DNA from: Piper betle
Lineage: Eukaryota; Streptophyta; Magnoliopsida; Piperales; Piperaceae
Assembly: GCA_033002965.1 (NCBI GenBank)
Contig: JAURVB010013554.1
Location: 1 to 64,000, forward strand
Direction: 5' to 3'
Length of the DNA: 64,000 nucleotides
This document shows positions 1 to 11,908 of this stretch, piece by piece; positions within the stretch are counted from its first letter, which is position 1, and every line of letters begins with the position of its first letter. Both the position numbers and the translations under genes were made by a program. The notes beneath the pieces were generated by a model, which did no database searches, was not told the DNA's origin, and was given only the letters and a program-made list of their open reading frames with translations.

Positions 1-330
1 TTTTGGTTTCTCGTTTGTTGTTTTGTCTTGTTTTTGCTTGTACATCATAGCATGCATGTAGGACCGCGTTAGAATCCAATCGCTCCCATGCATGCATTTC
101 ATATTTGCATCTCCATCTTGAGACGCCTAGAGTAGATCCGGGTCGGCTTAACCGAATCTAGTAGATTAGCGAATGGTTCAGTCGCCGGTGACATTTCCAG
201 GTCGGTTCACGGGTGAGCCGAAAAGGTGTGTTACAGTTGGCTTGACCGAATTAAGTAGATTAGTGAATGGTTCGGTCACGAGTAGCATTTTCAGTTTGGT
301 TCACAGGTGAACCGAATTGGGGAGTTATAA
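1..330 (+). mobile_element. 3' end of the 5' LTR of old Ty3/gypsy element G1
   Basis: The stretch ends in GGGGAGTTATA, a decayed form of the GGGGTGTTACA terminus. A PBS follows four bases later. The last 90 bases align with 14609-14699, the end of the matching 3' LTR, so the two are the paired LTRs of one element. The block from about 90 to 140 (ATCTCCATCTTGAGACG) recurs at 10615 and, in weaker form, near 14490. There is an internal partial duplication: the segment ending in GTGTGTTACAG near 237 is followed by a second copy of the same 90-base tail. The start of the LTR lies outside the window. Confidence rests on the PBS and the paired end. Confidence 0.75.
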
Positions 331-334
331 TCTT

Positions 335-346
335 GGTATCATAGCT
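335..346 (+). other. Primer-binding site of element G1 (initiator-Met type)
   Basis: TGGTATCATAGC differs by one base from TGGTATCAGAGC, the usual plant PBS complementary to the 3' end of initiator tRNA-Met. It lies four bases after the LTR end, where reverse transcription of an LTR retrotransposon is primed. Confidence 0.75.
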
Positions 347-629
347 AACCCTTGGTTGATTAAGATGGTATGTGTCATTACAGGTTACATGTGTGCAAAC
401 GCTGCTTTGAGTTGTGCCGACAAGTATATTTATGTTTTACAGTTTTTGTTTGCTGATATTCTTACCAATCGGTGGTGTGACAGTGTGTTCAGGTTAGAAC
501 ACTGAATACAAGTAGGATGGTAAGATAAACTCACAAGACATAGATTACGGCCCCATCTCTTCCATTGCCCGGACAAGACAGTCACAACCATAGTCATAGT
601 GAACAACCTCTTGCCGACCGAGGACTACT

Positions 630-935
630 ATGCCACCAGGAGAGCCCATTGTGCCAATCTTAGTTGGTCGACATAGTGAGAGTCGTCACCATGACAGCCA
701 TGACAGTAACAGTAGTCGATAGGAAAGAGATGCAGCTATTGCCAGATTGGCTAAGGCTCAGATACAAATGCAGCAGAACCAAGAGGAATTCAAGAGAAAG
801 CTCAGATAGATAGCTCTCTAAGTGGCCAGAGCTGAGAAGAGACCAGTATTGGATGATGAGGCACGAGGAGGGCTAGTAGATCCCATGGGCCCTCCGCCGC
901 TGCCTCCTCCTCCAACCACTGCAACAGAGAGAACT
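630..935 (+). pseudogene. N-terminal part of G1 gag (broken)
   Basis: An ATG at 630 opens a short frame beginning MPPGEPIVPILVGRHSESRH. It is stopped by TAG after about 30 codons, but continues in meaning with a Lys/Gln-rich, coiled-coil-like stretch (AKAQIQMQQNQEEFKRKLR) and a proline run (PPPLPPPP near 890-915). This is the usual layout of a plant Ty3/gypsy capsid N terminus. The frame is cut at 935 by a reversed solo LTR. Short gag pieces resume at 3710-3784 and again from 6836, after two solo LTR insertions. It is non-functional. Confidence 0.6.
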
Positions 936-3709
936 TTTAACGACCCGCCCATTTCGAGCTACGAGCCAAGTGTTACTATATAAAACTAATTGTCTCGTAA
1001 AATAGTTTTCAACATTGTAAATAAACACCCATGTCGTAAATTCTTTTTAAATCGTACAAATTAAATTCATACTCAAGGAATTAGTTAAAGTTCAAATTCT
1101 AAGTCATGCCAAGAAATATAATATAATATAACAAATGCTCGAAATAATCTAAGACCAATGAAACGAACAAAAATCTCATTGCCATGCAAACAACCTATAA
1201 GTACAATAACAAATAAGAAAAAAAATAGTCTAATAATAGAGTCCTCCAGTTGTACAGACTCTACCCATTCTTCAATGGTCATAGTTGCGGAGGCAATTCC
1301 ACGTTAATGATAAAAACACTAAGTCATATAATTATAAGAAATAAGTTAATATATTCCATAACATCTGAATTTGAGTCTTTTAGTGATTATGAGCCTATGC
1401 CGAGCTATTATTATGCCGAGAGGGGTGGCCGCCCCATCGAACTACAATCCTATGTCTGCGCACACATGCTACGTGGCCCATGACCTGTAATTACTGATAT
1501 TTGCCATGGACTCACCCTCTTGGTATCACAAGTGCAAAATGAGTTGTTAAGTGTTTAAAATATACAATATTTACCCAGGTTTTTTATATGATTTTGTACT
1601 TTCTGTGTATAAATAGTATTAATTAGGTGATATTTTTTGTTATATTCTAGTTAATTAATATTTTATGAGATATGCATAATTTTGAAGTTTTAATGCAGAA
1701 AAAGATGAAACAAATTAAGCTTAGGATTTGTTGGTTAGAGCATTGGACCCTACCCGTTGATGGCTACAATTTTGATGATGACAAAGCTCCATGTGGATGG
1801 CTATAAATAACTTTGGCACTGTTGTCGGGGAATTGAAAACTTCATCGGACATCATAATCAATTAGTCCACATAGAATTTTGGAATCCCTCCTCGAATTCT
1901 TGTATCTCTTGGCCATCTTCTCTTATATATAAAGGGGTGGTCATTTGTTGTTGAGCATATCTCATCTCTTGGCTTTAGAGTTTATTGGAAGAAATAGTTT
2001 AGTTTTTGCAATTCCTTTTCTTTTAAAAATAAAATTCTAGTTTGTTCTTTATATTGTTTTCCATTTTCATTATGGAGTAATCCTTTCTTTCGTTCTAGGG
2101 AAGAATGGAACTTAACATGGTTTAATTTGATTCATATCAACCTCGTACTCTTTTATTCAATTGGATTGTTTGAATTATTATGTTATTAATGTTAAAAATA
2201 GATTGATCGCCTATTTCTTAGATCATGAAATTTAATTCTATTTCGGGAGAAATTAATTTGCTTAGTCATTGATAATTCATCATACGGCAAGTCTTTTGAT
2301 TTGTTTGTCATTGTGGTTGGGAGACACACAACACCGTATGCGATTGTAAGACAAATCTTAATGCATTGTTTTATTGATTAATCAATTATCACTGGGAGGT
2401 AGAAATTGAGGCAAAATAATAGATGCATGAAGGAGCGGGAGCTACCATGTCATATAATTATCCTAGATCAACAATCCAAGGGAATAAAAGATAAGAGTAA
2501 GATATGGTGATGATTAAATTCATGTTAAGGGAAATTTTACTGTAGAACGAGTTTTATCATTTGAACTTCTCCTTTAATTTAAAGAATTATTTAAATTTAG
2601 TTAAGTCGATTATTTTTGTTTTGCTCTTAATTTCATTTACTTTAATTAATTATAAGAAATTCATCTCCCTGTGGAACGATACTTGAATTTATCATTATAC
2701 TACTTGTTTCGACCGTGTATACTTGCATGATATTGAAATTATACGAACATGATTCGTCTTGCTCCACTGCGCCATGTCACCCCTTTCGGCATGGGGGCAG
2801 GTATTTATTCTTTAAAGAATTTTAAGGGTGCGGCCCCGTGTTAAACTGAGTCTATTCTTTGACCCGTTTGCACTCGGCGCATGGTGGTTGAATGTGGGCT
2901 CAGGCCAACCAAGGCTGCCAAATAGAAATATATACATTTTGAGTAATTATACGGACTTAGAATTGTGATGACGCACCCACAACTACGACACATGATTCTA
3001 TACGCGAGAAAAGATGGAGAGGCTCCCAACAAGGAAAAGATGATACTAGTGGGGGAAAAAAGTGTTAGAAAATAGACGCTTTGAAGGTATCAACCCAAAG
3101 AAAATATTTTCCATTAAGTTACTCTAATAACCTCTCTAAATTCCTCCCTTTGTAAGCCAAATGTACTCACAAACTATCAAGAGGATGCTTTATTTAACAT
3201 CGACAAAATTCTCCTTTATATTGAAAAATATGTGTTGAATTCAAGAATTCACTACAATAAACGTCGATGGAAAAGAACATAATGACACATAATTATATAA
3301 AAAGTCAAAAACTAACTATTAAATTTAATGCGAATAATTGTTATATCACACTCATTATTCCCAATCCCAAAATTCCAACGTGGGGAGACAAAGTATTCCC
3401 TTATCATCTACGCACTATGTCAACCTACCAAAGAGACTTTAGCCACTCCTAACCCAAACAAACGGATTCGACCTATGGTTGAACCTTATTCAACCGAAAG
3501 AGAAAAATAAAAAGAATTAAGTATAATATAATAAATAAAGCTTATTTGAAACCACCCATAAATACTACCATATTGATACGCTAAAAGTAATAATTGATAA
3601 TTTATGATATTGATTTTTAAGAATTAATTTAATTAAATAATATTTATGATTCGTTCTAAGATTTATAAAACCCATAATAAAATAACCTAGTTATTTTTGA
3701 GGTTTTATA
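936..3709 (-). mobile_element. Reversed solo LTR of Tekay type, inserted in G1 gag
   Basis: Read on the minus strand, this block matches the 3' LTR at 33682-36611. The start TTTAACGACCCGCC is the reverse of the GGGTCGTTACA end. The segments at 1285-1370 (GCGGAGGCAATTCC) and 2845-2925 (ATTCTTTGACCC, GTGGTTGAATGTGGGCTCAG) match the reverse complements of about 36280-36380 and 35400-35480. The far end GAGGTTTTATA at 3699-3709 is a decayed counterpart of CGGGTCTTCACA. The tandem array seen in the other LTR is almost absent here. G1 gag flanks both sides, so this is a solo LTR. The flanking 5-mers (gaact, ggaca) are at best a very degenerate target duplication. An unrelated block interrupts it at about 1490-2750. 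Confidence 0.65.
1490..2750. mobile_element. Unrelated insertion within the reversed Tekay LTR, possibly Athila/Tat-like
   Basis: This AT-rich block separates two segments that are close together in the related LTR at 35400-36400. It contains TTGGCACTGTTGTCGGGGA (about 1815), resembling the GGCGCCGTTGCCGGGGA sequence that follows the LTR in Athila/Tat elements. It also has CTCCCTGTGGAACGATACTT (about 2665), resembling the conserved LTR end of such elements. The order of these two landmarks is not that of a complete element, so it is probably a rearranged or non-autonomous copy. Exact ends and target duplication could not be fixed. Confidence 0.35.
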
Positions 3710-3784
3710 GGACAACGACTCCTCTGTTTGCCCCATTTCAGATAAGAATGGGGCCTAGATGTCAATGTCGCAGTAGGCAATGGG

Positions 3785-6700
3785 TGCAAAACCCAGCTTC
3801 AGGTTTGGATTTTACTTGCTTGTAGTTTGACATGTTCCATCCAGTATCGAGTCTGTTCGAATGAGCTTGACACAGACTAGTTTTCAGACCCTCGTATGGG
3901 GCCGAAATGGCCATATGAACATGTTATTGTGACCGAATATGCCTAAGATGCAAAGCGTGAGTTATTAGTGTATACACAAGGTAAATATATGATATTTATG
4001 GGTTAGCCAAGGTTTTAGGCCTAGATCTAGGTCATTGCAGTGTTTAGTATCTGTTTGAGATTTTCAGGGTATCTCATTAGCATAGATCATAGGGATTTTG
4101 GATCACCAAATTGCCCCAGTGGACCTAGTTTGATTTGAGTCGTAGATTTTCATCTGATTGAGTTCAAGGTTTGAGGCCCATTTAGCCTTCTTGCATCGAT
4201 TCCTACAAATAAAGTCACTTTTAGGACTCGAGTCTATTTTGACTTTGGACGGTCTCGATCCGAGCTTTCCGTCCATATACATATTGCATATACCCATAGG
4301 TGGGCCCCACTAGGCCACAAGTTGTTGGACGTTCTGATCATGCCACGTGGCAAGATCAGAGCCATCTGTGTCAGCCCTAGCTTCACCCAGTTATTTTTGA
4401 TAGATTTTCTATCATTTTCAGAGTTTAACACCCCTAGTTGCCGCCACTTCGGCTCGCCACTGACAAGTCTGGCCCTTCCCTAGCCACCTAACTGACATCC
4501 CTTGGACCGCCTCCTGATAAGCTTTTCATCCATATGTCTCCCAACCACCGGCCCCGCCACAGGCATCACTGGTGACGGTGTTTATGTACCCGGTTTCCGC
4601 CACCACTGCCGCCCTTTCATGCCTTTTTTTGCTCTGACAAGCCACCTTTGGCCAATCCAAGCACCCACACAACTTCATCTTGCTGAGATCTTCATTTTGA
4701 GACCACTCATGACCACCGTCATGGCCCAATCACTGCCGGCGACGCCACCGCACCTGAAGGTGATTCCACTCCTTTCCAATCATTTTCCACTAGCCAGTGG
4801 CTGAACTTTGCCGATTGTCACCACTAGCACCTCCGCCTTGATGCCCTCTGATGATATTGACCGGCGGTGACCCCAGCTGCACTCTCGTCAGTGTTTTCGG
4901 CGACATGGGCCGCCCGCCCCGTCGGATTTGACAACCTGCGTTCACATTCGCCTACCTAAGTTCACGTCCGCCTGCCCGACCCTGTTCTCTGCCCAGTAGT
5001 CCCGTGGTCATGCCCAAGCCCGTATCTACGTCTAGCTAACCGGCCCATCACTATTGCTTGACTCACCTGGTCGACTCAGTTCGCGCGTTTTAGCTCATTT
5101 TCAGCCATTCTCGGTTGTTTTCACTTGTTTACGGTAATTTAAGAACCCCTACATTATTTTAGATGTATATTCACATTATTTAGCATATTTTGATGTTACG
5201 AGTGTTTTTATTTATTTGTTTATTTATTATTAGTTATTTCTGTTTATTTATAGGTTTGTCGTATATGATAGATGCTTATGTGATAGTTTATTATTATTAG
5301 TGATATATTTACTTATTAATATTAGTCTTATTCATGTTTACTAAATTGTATACATTTGCTTCTTTATTTATCTATTTTTTTCGTTGCATGTATGTTATTA
5401 TTTATTTGTATTTAATTTGTATTCCGTATTGGTTATTATTATTCATGATTAATTAATATTAACTAATTGTTTATTTATTTATTTATTTATCGAATGATTA
5501 TGTACTTATTATTTAATTGTTGATATGTTTATTAACATGAATATATGTGATATTTACTCATGTTTAGCCGTGTATTTATATAATATAGTGATATTATTAT
5601 TTTATGATTAGAGTATTAATATTTTTAGGAATTTATTATTTATCTATGTACTCATGAGTGTATTTATTTATATGGTCATTATTTGTTTATTAGATAATTC
5701 TTTTATCATGACTCGATTTGTGTGCTGGAAGTTTAGTTGTAGGTACTGTCTTATTTATTAGGATGTATTGATGATGTGAGCACACCACGAGCATGCATTA
5801 GATAGTAATGTTGCTATTTTACTTAGCAATGGATTTCAAAGTTCGAACTCCCTGTAGATGAGACATCATGCTTGGAGCTTGGACCAATGGTCCGTTAGGA
5901 CTCTTCTTAGTTTTTATTGCTATACTCTATTGCTGATTTGATTTTTGGATCATAGGACATGTTAAGTGGCAGTTTTATTGAGCCCCACTTAACATGGTCC
6001 ATCTTAGACGCATTTTACTTCCCTTAAGTCTAATTTCGAAAACAAGATCCACCACAAGTTGGCTTCGGGCCTATTATATAAATCACTAGTCAAAGCGGAC
6101 TTTGGATTTGATGAGTATCTGTTCCATTCCTGAGGGATCCTGACAACTCCACCTTTGAGTTCTTCAAACCTAGAGAAGTGTTGAGGTTTGCGGATACTAC
6201 AATGTGGCACATGTCTAGACTTGTGGTTTCAAAGGGTACAAATGGAGCATGCATGAGAGTACTCGACCTTTGTGCTCAGGGCCAGGAGTGATACAGAGGA
6301 TGTGGAGGGCTGAAAGAAAAGAAAAAGAAATTGATGTTCCCACACAAGTGGTAGTTTTAAAGTTTCCAAAGTATGAGATCAGTAAGAATGGGATGCTGTC
6401 GATCCAAGGATGGCAACTCCTAATTAGCGCCCTTACAAGAGATTCGGTGAAGGAGTATATAAATATTTTCATTTAACAGGAGGGTTAGCTCTCCTGTGCC
6501 CATTGACTATTAGTTATTTTTGAACTAGTAACACTCATTACTGACATTTTTCCTATTATATACATAGGTTTCGTGATTCTGAGTCAGCTTTGGCGGGAGG
6601 ACAGATAAATGCTATACACACTTGAGCTCAACGTAGTTACCTTTTTCATGCTTGTATTTATATTTGATGAGTTTTCACACATATTTAATGATGTCTTCCA

Positions 6701-6835
6701 TTCTCTTGAAGCCAAGAAGGTTATTTCGATCTATATTATTGATTGGGTCTTATAGACTACCAGCTTTAGACATGACTCGACTCAATCGTGACATTTTAAT
6801 CCGGTTCTTGGATGAACCAAAATGGGGGTGTAACA
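3785..6835 (+). mobile_element. Solo LTR, family LTR-B (copy B1)
   Basis: Starts TGCAAAACCC (decayed TGTAAAACCC) and ends GGGTGTAACA. The same anatomy recurs at 40394-44391 and 48365-52538. A 5' leader (GTATGGGGCCGAAATGG) is followed by a GC-rich Ser/Pro-like block (4430-5090) and a long (TTTA)n-rich stretch (5150-5720). After that come a conserved downstream part (GATGATGTGAGCACACCACG; TATTATATAAATC) and a tail with GACATGACTCGACTC. There is no coding content and no PBS after it, and G1 gag flanks both sides. Flanking 5-mers are atggg and gcggg, a decayed target duplication at best. Open frames within it are chance. Confidence 0.7.
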
Positions 6836-7740
6836 GCGGGCGTATTATAAGTGAAAGTGGAGCTGCAAGATTTGATAGGGTGCTAGCAATAAGATGATAG
6901 TTTCCACAGTATGAGCTAGGAGAAGGGTCCAATAGATCAGCTAATGCAAGAAATGAGGAACTGTTTGTGAAGAAAGGTGGACATCCATCTTTTGGGAAGT
7001 TGGTTGCAAAGGAAGCATTTCTGTGGATATCATCAACAATAGGAGTGTTTGGCAGTATGACATGTTTAATGGAGCACGAGGTACACATCGTTATAGGGGC
7101 ATTCCAAGATGAAGCTATGATATAGTGGGATTCAATGATGGGCTCCACGTTTGCCATTGACAACTTAGAACATCACCTGGGAAGAATTCAGAGCGGAATT
7201 CAATGGGAAGTATTTTTTACTAGATGCCAAGAAGAGCAAGGACTAGGAATTCCAGACATTGAAATAAGGTCCAATGATAGTAGTGCAGTATGAGATCAGA
7301 TTCAAACCTCTATAAAGGTTTGCACAGGATTTGGTTCCAACTAAAAGAAGGAGAATAAAGCACATTTACGAAGGTCTCCATCATGAGATCTGGATGTTCT
7401 ATTTGGATAGGAAGTTTGTCACTTTTGACGATATAGTGAGAGCTACAAGTGAGGCAGAACAAGTAATAGCTACTTGACCTTGCCGAGATTTTGACCAAAG
7501 GCAATAGCATCCTAGGCCATATCAACCAGAACGAGGATCACAACATAGTCGATAAGTAGATGTTCCTATTGCTATGAGGGCTATGGATGGCCAGGTCTAG
7601 GACAACAAACAACCTCCTTGTCAAATTTGTAAATGTCGTCATGGAGGTGAGTGCAAAGCAGGCACAAACACATGCTACAATTTTTATCAGGCAAGATATA
7701 GAGCCGTTGACTATCCAATGGGCCAGCGCTAGCACTTGAC
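6836..7740 (+). pseudogene. G1 gag, main part with zinc-knuckle remnant
   Basis: This part continues the G1 capsid gene after solo LTR B1. The frame is heavily broken. Near 6990-7200 there is a capsid-like segment, and at 7615-7720 a recognisable nucleocapsid region: PCQICKCRHGGECKAGTNTC. It fits the plant gypsy pattern CxxCxxxHxGxCxxGTNxC, although the following CxxCxxxxHxxxxC knuckle has lost most of its cysteines and histidine. A 137-codon minus-strand frame over 6750-7163 is antisense and not a gene. The product, when intact, packages element RNA. Confidence 0.6.
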
Positions 7741-8039
7741 ACTTCCAGTGCTTTACTAGAAACTTACACTTCTAGCTCCCTAGCATCAGCAACAGTAGAG
7801 AGGCCAACATGACCAAGGTCAAGGCCATAGAGGCAGAGGTTAACAACCACTTAGATAGCAGTAGTGGGGACAAAACCAGAGAGGTTATATGGCTGTAGGG
7901 TTGGCCAGACATCAGAGAGGTAGGCAGCAAGCACCGCCACCTCAGGATCAAAGGACAAGAATCAGGTGGTGACACCAGCAGCACCTCCTACCCCAGCATA
8001 GCAATGGCCAGTAAGGATGTATGCAGCCAGACTGATAGA

Positions 8040-8480
8040 GGCACTTAAGGACATGACAGTTGTGATAGGTATGCTTTCAATAAGCTTTGTACCTCCAAGA
8101 ATTCTATTTGACTCTGGCTACACACATTCCTTTATTTCATATGCACAAGCAAGTAAGTAGAATTGAAGGTAAGATAGAAGAATTAGGTCACTCACTATTA
8201 GTGTCCACTCCCACTGATAGTGTTATAACTACGGGTGAGTGTGCATAATGTCCTTGTTGAGATTCAACAATGACAACTTGTAGTTGATTTGATATTGTTC
8301 AAGCAACAAGAATTTGATGTGATGTTTGGAATGAATTGGATTTCCTAGCAAAGAGCCATGATAGATTGCTGAAGAAAGATGGTGACTTTCCACCATGGAA
8401 GGTGCCACTTTTTCTTCAAGGTCTGGGCAGAGATAGAGAATAAGGATGGATATCCTATTAGAATGTAGTGAGACAGCTAG
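8040..8480 (+). pseudogene. G1 retropepsin-like protease remnant
   Basis: The frame reads ILFDSGYTHSFIS at about 8100-8140, the aspartic protease motif (usually LFDSGATHSFIS in plant Ty3/gypsy). About 170 bases on, DVMFGMNWIS matches the conserved DVILGMDWL block of the same domain. Stop codons and frameshifts separate these pieces, so no protease is made. Its position between the zinc knuckle (7615) and reverse transcriptase (8690) gives the Ty3 order gag-PR-RT-RH. Confidence 0.65.
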
Positions 8481-8689
8481 ACTAAGGTAGTGAATTGATA
8501 ATGGCAGCATTACTATTGGCTAAGTAGAGTGGTTCAGGGGATAGACTGAACATTAAGCAAATTCTAGTGGTCAGAGAATTTAATGATGAATTTCTAGGTG
8601 AGATTACTGGATTGCTGTAAGACAAAGAAGTAGATCTCGTCATTGAGTTGACGTAAGGCACAACACTGATCTCTAGAGCTCTGTACAGA

Positions 8690-9340
8690 ATGACACCTCC
8701 TGAGCTCAAGGAACTCAAAGAATAGTTATAAATACTATTGGATCAAGGGTTCACCAGACCGAGTGTCTCTCCATGAGGTGTGCCAGTGCTATTTGTGAGG
8801 AAGAAGGATGGGAGCAAGTGATTATATATCAATTATAGGATACTAAACCGTGCAACTATTAAGAACATATACCCGCTTCCTCTCATTGGTGATCTATTCA
8901 ACCAGTTGAGCTCAACAATCGTGTTCTCAAAGATCGATTTGAGGTTAGGATACTACCAGTTGAAGATTAGAGTAGAAGACATTTGAAGACTGGATTCAGG
9001 ACTAGATGCGACCACTATGAGGTTTTAGTCATGCCTTTTGGTTTGACCAATACTCTAGCAGCATTTATGGACTTGATGAACAGAGTATTCACTCTATATT
9101 TGGGCCAATTTGTGATGGTCTTTGTAGAAAATTTGTTAGTATACTCTTTGTCCGGGGAAGAACATGAGCAACATCTGAGGATTACGTTGCAGACATTGCG
9201 AGAGCACATGTTGTATGGAAAGTTTTTGAAGTGCACTTTTTTGCTCTCAGAGGTAAATTTTCTCGGCCATATCATCTTAGCAGGAGGTATCTCAATAGAT
9301 CTAGCCAAAATAGATGTAGTAGTACAGTGGGAATAGCCGA
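8690..9340 (+). pseudogene. G1 reverse transcriptase, decayed
   Basis: Recognisable segments in order are [48 protein letters not shown], then an open stretch from 8983 ([19 protein letters not shown]). The catalytic box reads VFVENLLVYS where the family has FIDDILVYS, so both catalytic aspartates of the box are lost. Several Trp or Arg codons are now stops, for example TGA in the SPWG position near 8775. The downstream SEVNFLGHI segment is still clear at about 9246-9280. This is a Ty3/gypsy reverse transcriptase beyond repair by single changes. Confidence 0.85.
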
Positions 9341-9459
9341 AGACACCTACAAAGGTTTTCTACAGATGATTCATACAGAGTTTCTCTTCCATAGCAGCTT
9401 CTCTTACACGACTTACTAGGAAGGAGGAACAATTTAAATGGACAGATGAATATGAGTAG

Positions 9460-9870
9460 AGCCTCACGACGTTGTAGGAGAGGTTCACTTCGATGCCTAT
9501 CCTCACATTGCTAGAAGGACACAAAGATTTTGTGGTCTACACAGATGCCTCAGGAGTTGGTCTAGGTTGTGTTTTGATGCAGAAGGTTAAGGTAATAGCC
9601 TATGCATCTTGTCAACTCAAGGTGGATGAGCGTAACTATCCTACACATGACCTAGAGCTTGCAACAGTCATATTCGCCTTCAGAATATAGAGGCATTATG
9701 TGTATGGAACATCTTTCAGACTCTTGACTAATCACCAGAGTCTGAAATATTTCTTCATGCAGAAGGATCTGGACAGTAGATAGACAGATGCTTAGTGCTA
9801 TTGTTAGATTATGAGATCAACATAGCGTACCACTAGGGCAAAGCAAATGCTCTGATAAGGAAGTTAGCTT
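9460..9870 (+). pseudogene. G1 RNase H, decayed; integrase missing
   Basis: An open stretch at 9493-9690 contains [18 protein letters not shown] and [13 protein letters not shown], the first two acidic motifs of Ty3-type RNase H. LTNHQSLKYFFMQKDL follows with Asn replacing the usual Asp of TDHKSL. After about 9870 only short linker-like pieces remain (LEHIWIAQEKDKQLSQWL near 9970). No HHCC zinc finger or DDE integrase core can be found before the 3' LTR remnant, so the integrase and the start of the 3' LTR appear to have been deleted together. Confidence 0.8.
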
Positions 9871-10199
9871 GAGGCTCAGCATGATTAGTAGTAGTGTCAG
9901 TGACTTAGCATGCTCTAGGCCAGAGATAGTTGGTCAGAGTGATAGCATGACTGACCACTCAGCCAAGTGTACTTGAACATATCTGGATTGCACAGGAAAA
10001 GGATAAACAATTGAGTCAGTGGTTGGAAGAGGGAACACACAAGGAATTGGCCAGAAAGTCAGGTCTCATGTGCCAATTTGATTATGTAGTTATTTCTAGA
10101 CCAGCATGTGAGAAACTTAATGATTGAGCGCCGTTGGGACCAAGGAGGAGCAGCAATGTAACTTACACATATGTACCTGCCAAGATGGAATGAAGAATT

Positions 10200-10644
10200 T
10201 GGTGTGATGAACTATTGTTAATGGTTATGGATATATACGCTAGAATGTTTTATTTAAGGAAAATCATGAAATGCTTTTGCGTGTGATTATTATTGTGAAT
10301 AGAACTAAACAGGTTGAGAAATGGTGTCAAGACTTGGCTCAGAAGAATAAAAGTGATTATAATGTGAATGTTGTGAGGAAAAGAGCATGTTTTAGAAATG
10401 TTTTATATTTTATTGTTACATATACATATTGCTTGTTGTTGATAGGGTGGTCAGTATTACACTTTTAGGGGAGACTATCACTTTTGTTTTTAAAATAGTT
10501 ATTTTCGAACTTTTAATGAAAATTTTTATTTTGAATATAAATTGCATATCACATCATGCATCTAGAACAAAGTTAGAACCTAAATATCTCATCCACGCAT
10601 TTAATGTTTATATCACCATCTTGAGACATCAAGGATATGTTACA
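10200..10644 (+). mobile_element. 5'-truncated piece of the G1 3' LTR, left of the B0 insertion
   Basis: From about 10430 it carries the block CACTTTTAGGGGAGACTATC, which recurs at 14349 in solo LTR B0. The segment CACCATCTTGAGACATC (about 10614) matches ATCTCCATCTTGAGACG in the 5' LTR at the window start. It ends in GATATGTTACA and is interrupted after 10649 by the solo LTR; the remaining 86 bases follow at 14614-14699. The 5' border is not definable and much of the LTR is missing. Confidence 0.6.
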
Positions 10645-11908
10645 TTTAATGTAAAACCCATGTTTCGAGTCAGGGTTTTATATTCAGAACCGGTTGGTTC
10701 GACCGTTATTTTTTAGTCGAGTCAGTTTCAGAACACATGTACTAAGCCGACACCAGTCGCGTGTATGAGCTATGAGGTCATGTGTACCCAAGTATATGAT
10801 GATAATGCCATGAACATAGCAGAACAGAATGAGTTATCAGATATATGTGAGTATGCCAGTCATTTTTTTTTATTTTTATATATAGTGGATCGTAGAATTA
10901 GTTTTAGGCCGTTGGCGTTAATGCAGGCAGTTTGGGTGGGTTGATAGTTCTAGAGCATATCATTACGATGTTTGTTGTTTGTTTGATTTTACGGGATTTT
11001 TCCCAATTTTTATGAATTTTTTTAAGATTTAATACCACTAAGTTATTATACTTAACTCGAGTCGGAGACGAGTCAAGTCTTATTTACAAATTTCCACCGA
11101 GTTATTTTTCTCCCCTCCCAACATCTTCTTCCCAAACCCCGACGACACCACTGTCGACGCCGCCTGGCCGCCGATCGACACTGCCTAGCCCTGCCACGGC
11201 GTTGCCGTGCCGCCCCGACCAGCCCCGGCCGGTGCCAGGCCGCCGTGACGCCGGAATCGCCTCACCTAGAGCCGCGGCTACATTTCGGTCACTTCGCCAA
11301 TTCTTCCGCCGGCGACCGTCGCCGCCACGATCAGGTGCTCGCCTCAGCACCCTCAACCACCCAGTGACCCTTCCTGATCGAAGCGAAGGCCGTCGCCGCC
11401 CAGGCTGGCCAGATCGAGTCACCCATCGCCGCCACCACTGTTTTGACCATTTTCCAGCGAGCTGCCAACTCCACTGACCCTGTCGACATCGTAGACGCGT
11501 CGGGCTCACCGAGCCGGTTCCAAGGGTACCCAATACCCTTACTTTTCGGCTAGTAGACGCTGCCGGTGGTTGTTGCCGGAAAACCATGGAACTTGCCGGA
11601 AAACCCCCGAAACCCGCCGAAAAACTAGATTTGTAGGAATTTGGTAGATCTTCCGCGGAGCTCATCTAGTTGATCCCGATCGAACATCGGACGTCGATGA
11701 GCACCGAATTCGAGTTCCGAGACGCACGGCAAAACCCTACTCGTTGCCGATTGCTGTTGACATGAGGTATAATTACCTCCGAGTTAGTTATTTAAAATTG
11801 ATGATTGTTAGCACAACATGCTAGGATTGAATAATTGTCATGATAAAAGTATGAGTATGAGTGTAGTGATGATTGCATGATGTAATTAATTGGGAATGAA
11901 TAGTGAGT

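Noticed and set aside
6750..7163. 137-codon minus-strand frame
   Set aside because: Antisense to the G1 gag remnant and crossing the LTR/gag junction at 6835.
9015..9308. 97-codon minus-strand frame
   Set aside because: Exact antisense of the G1 reverse transcriptase remnant.
11102..11665. 187-codon minus-strand frame, Arg/Gly-rich
   Set aside because: It lies in the GC-rich block of solo LTR B0, overlaps a frame on the other strand, and has no motif; the same block in other LTR-B copies is not open.
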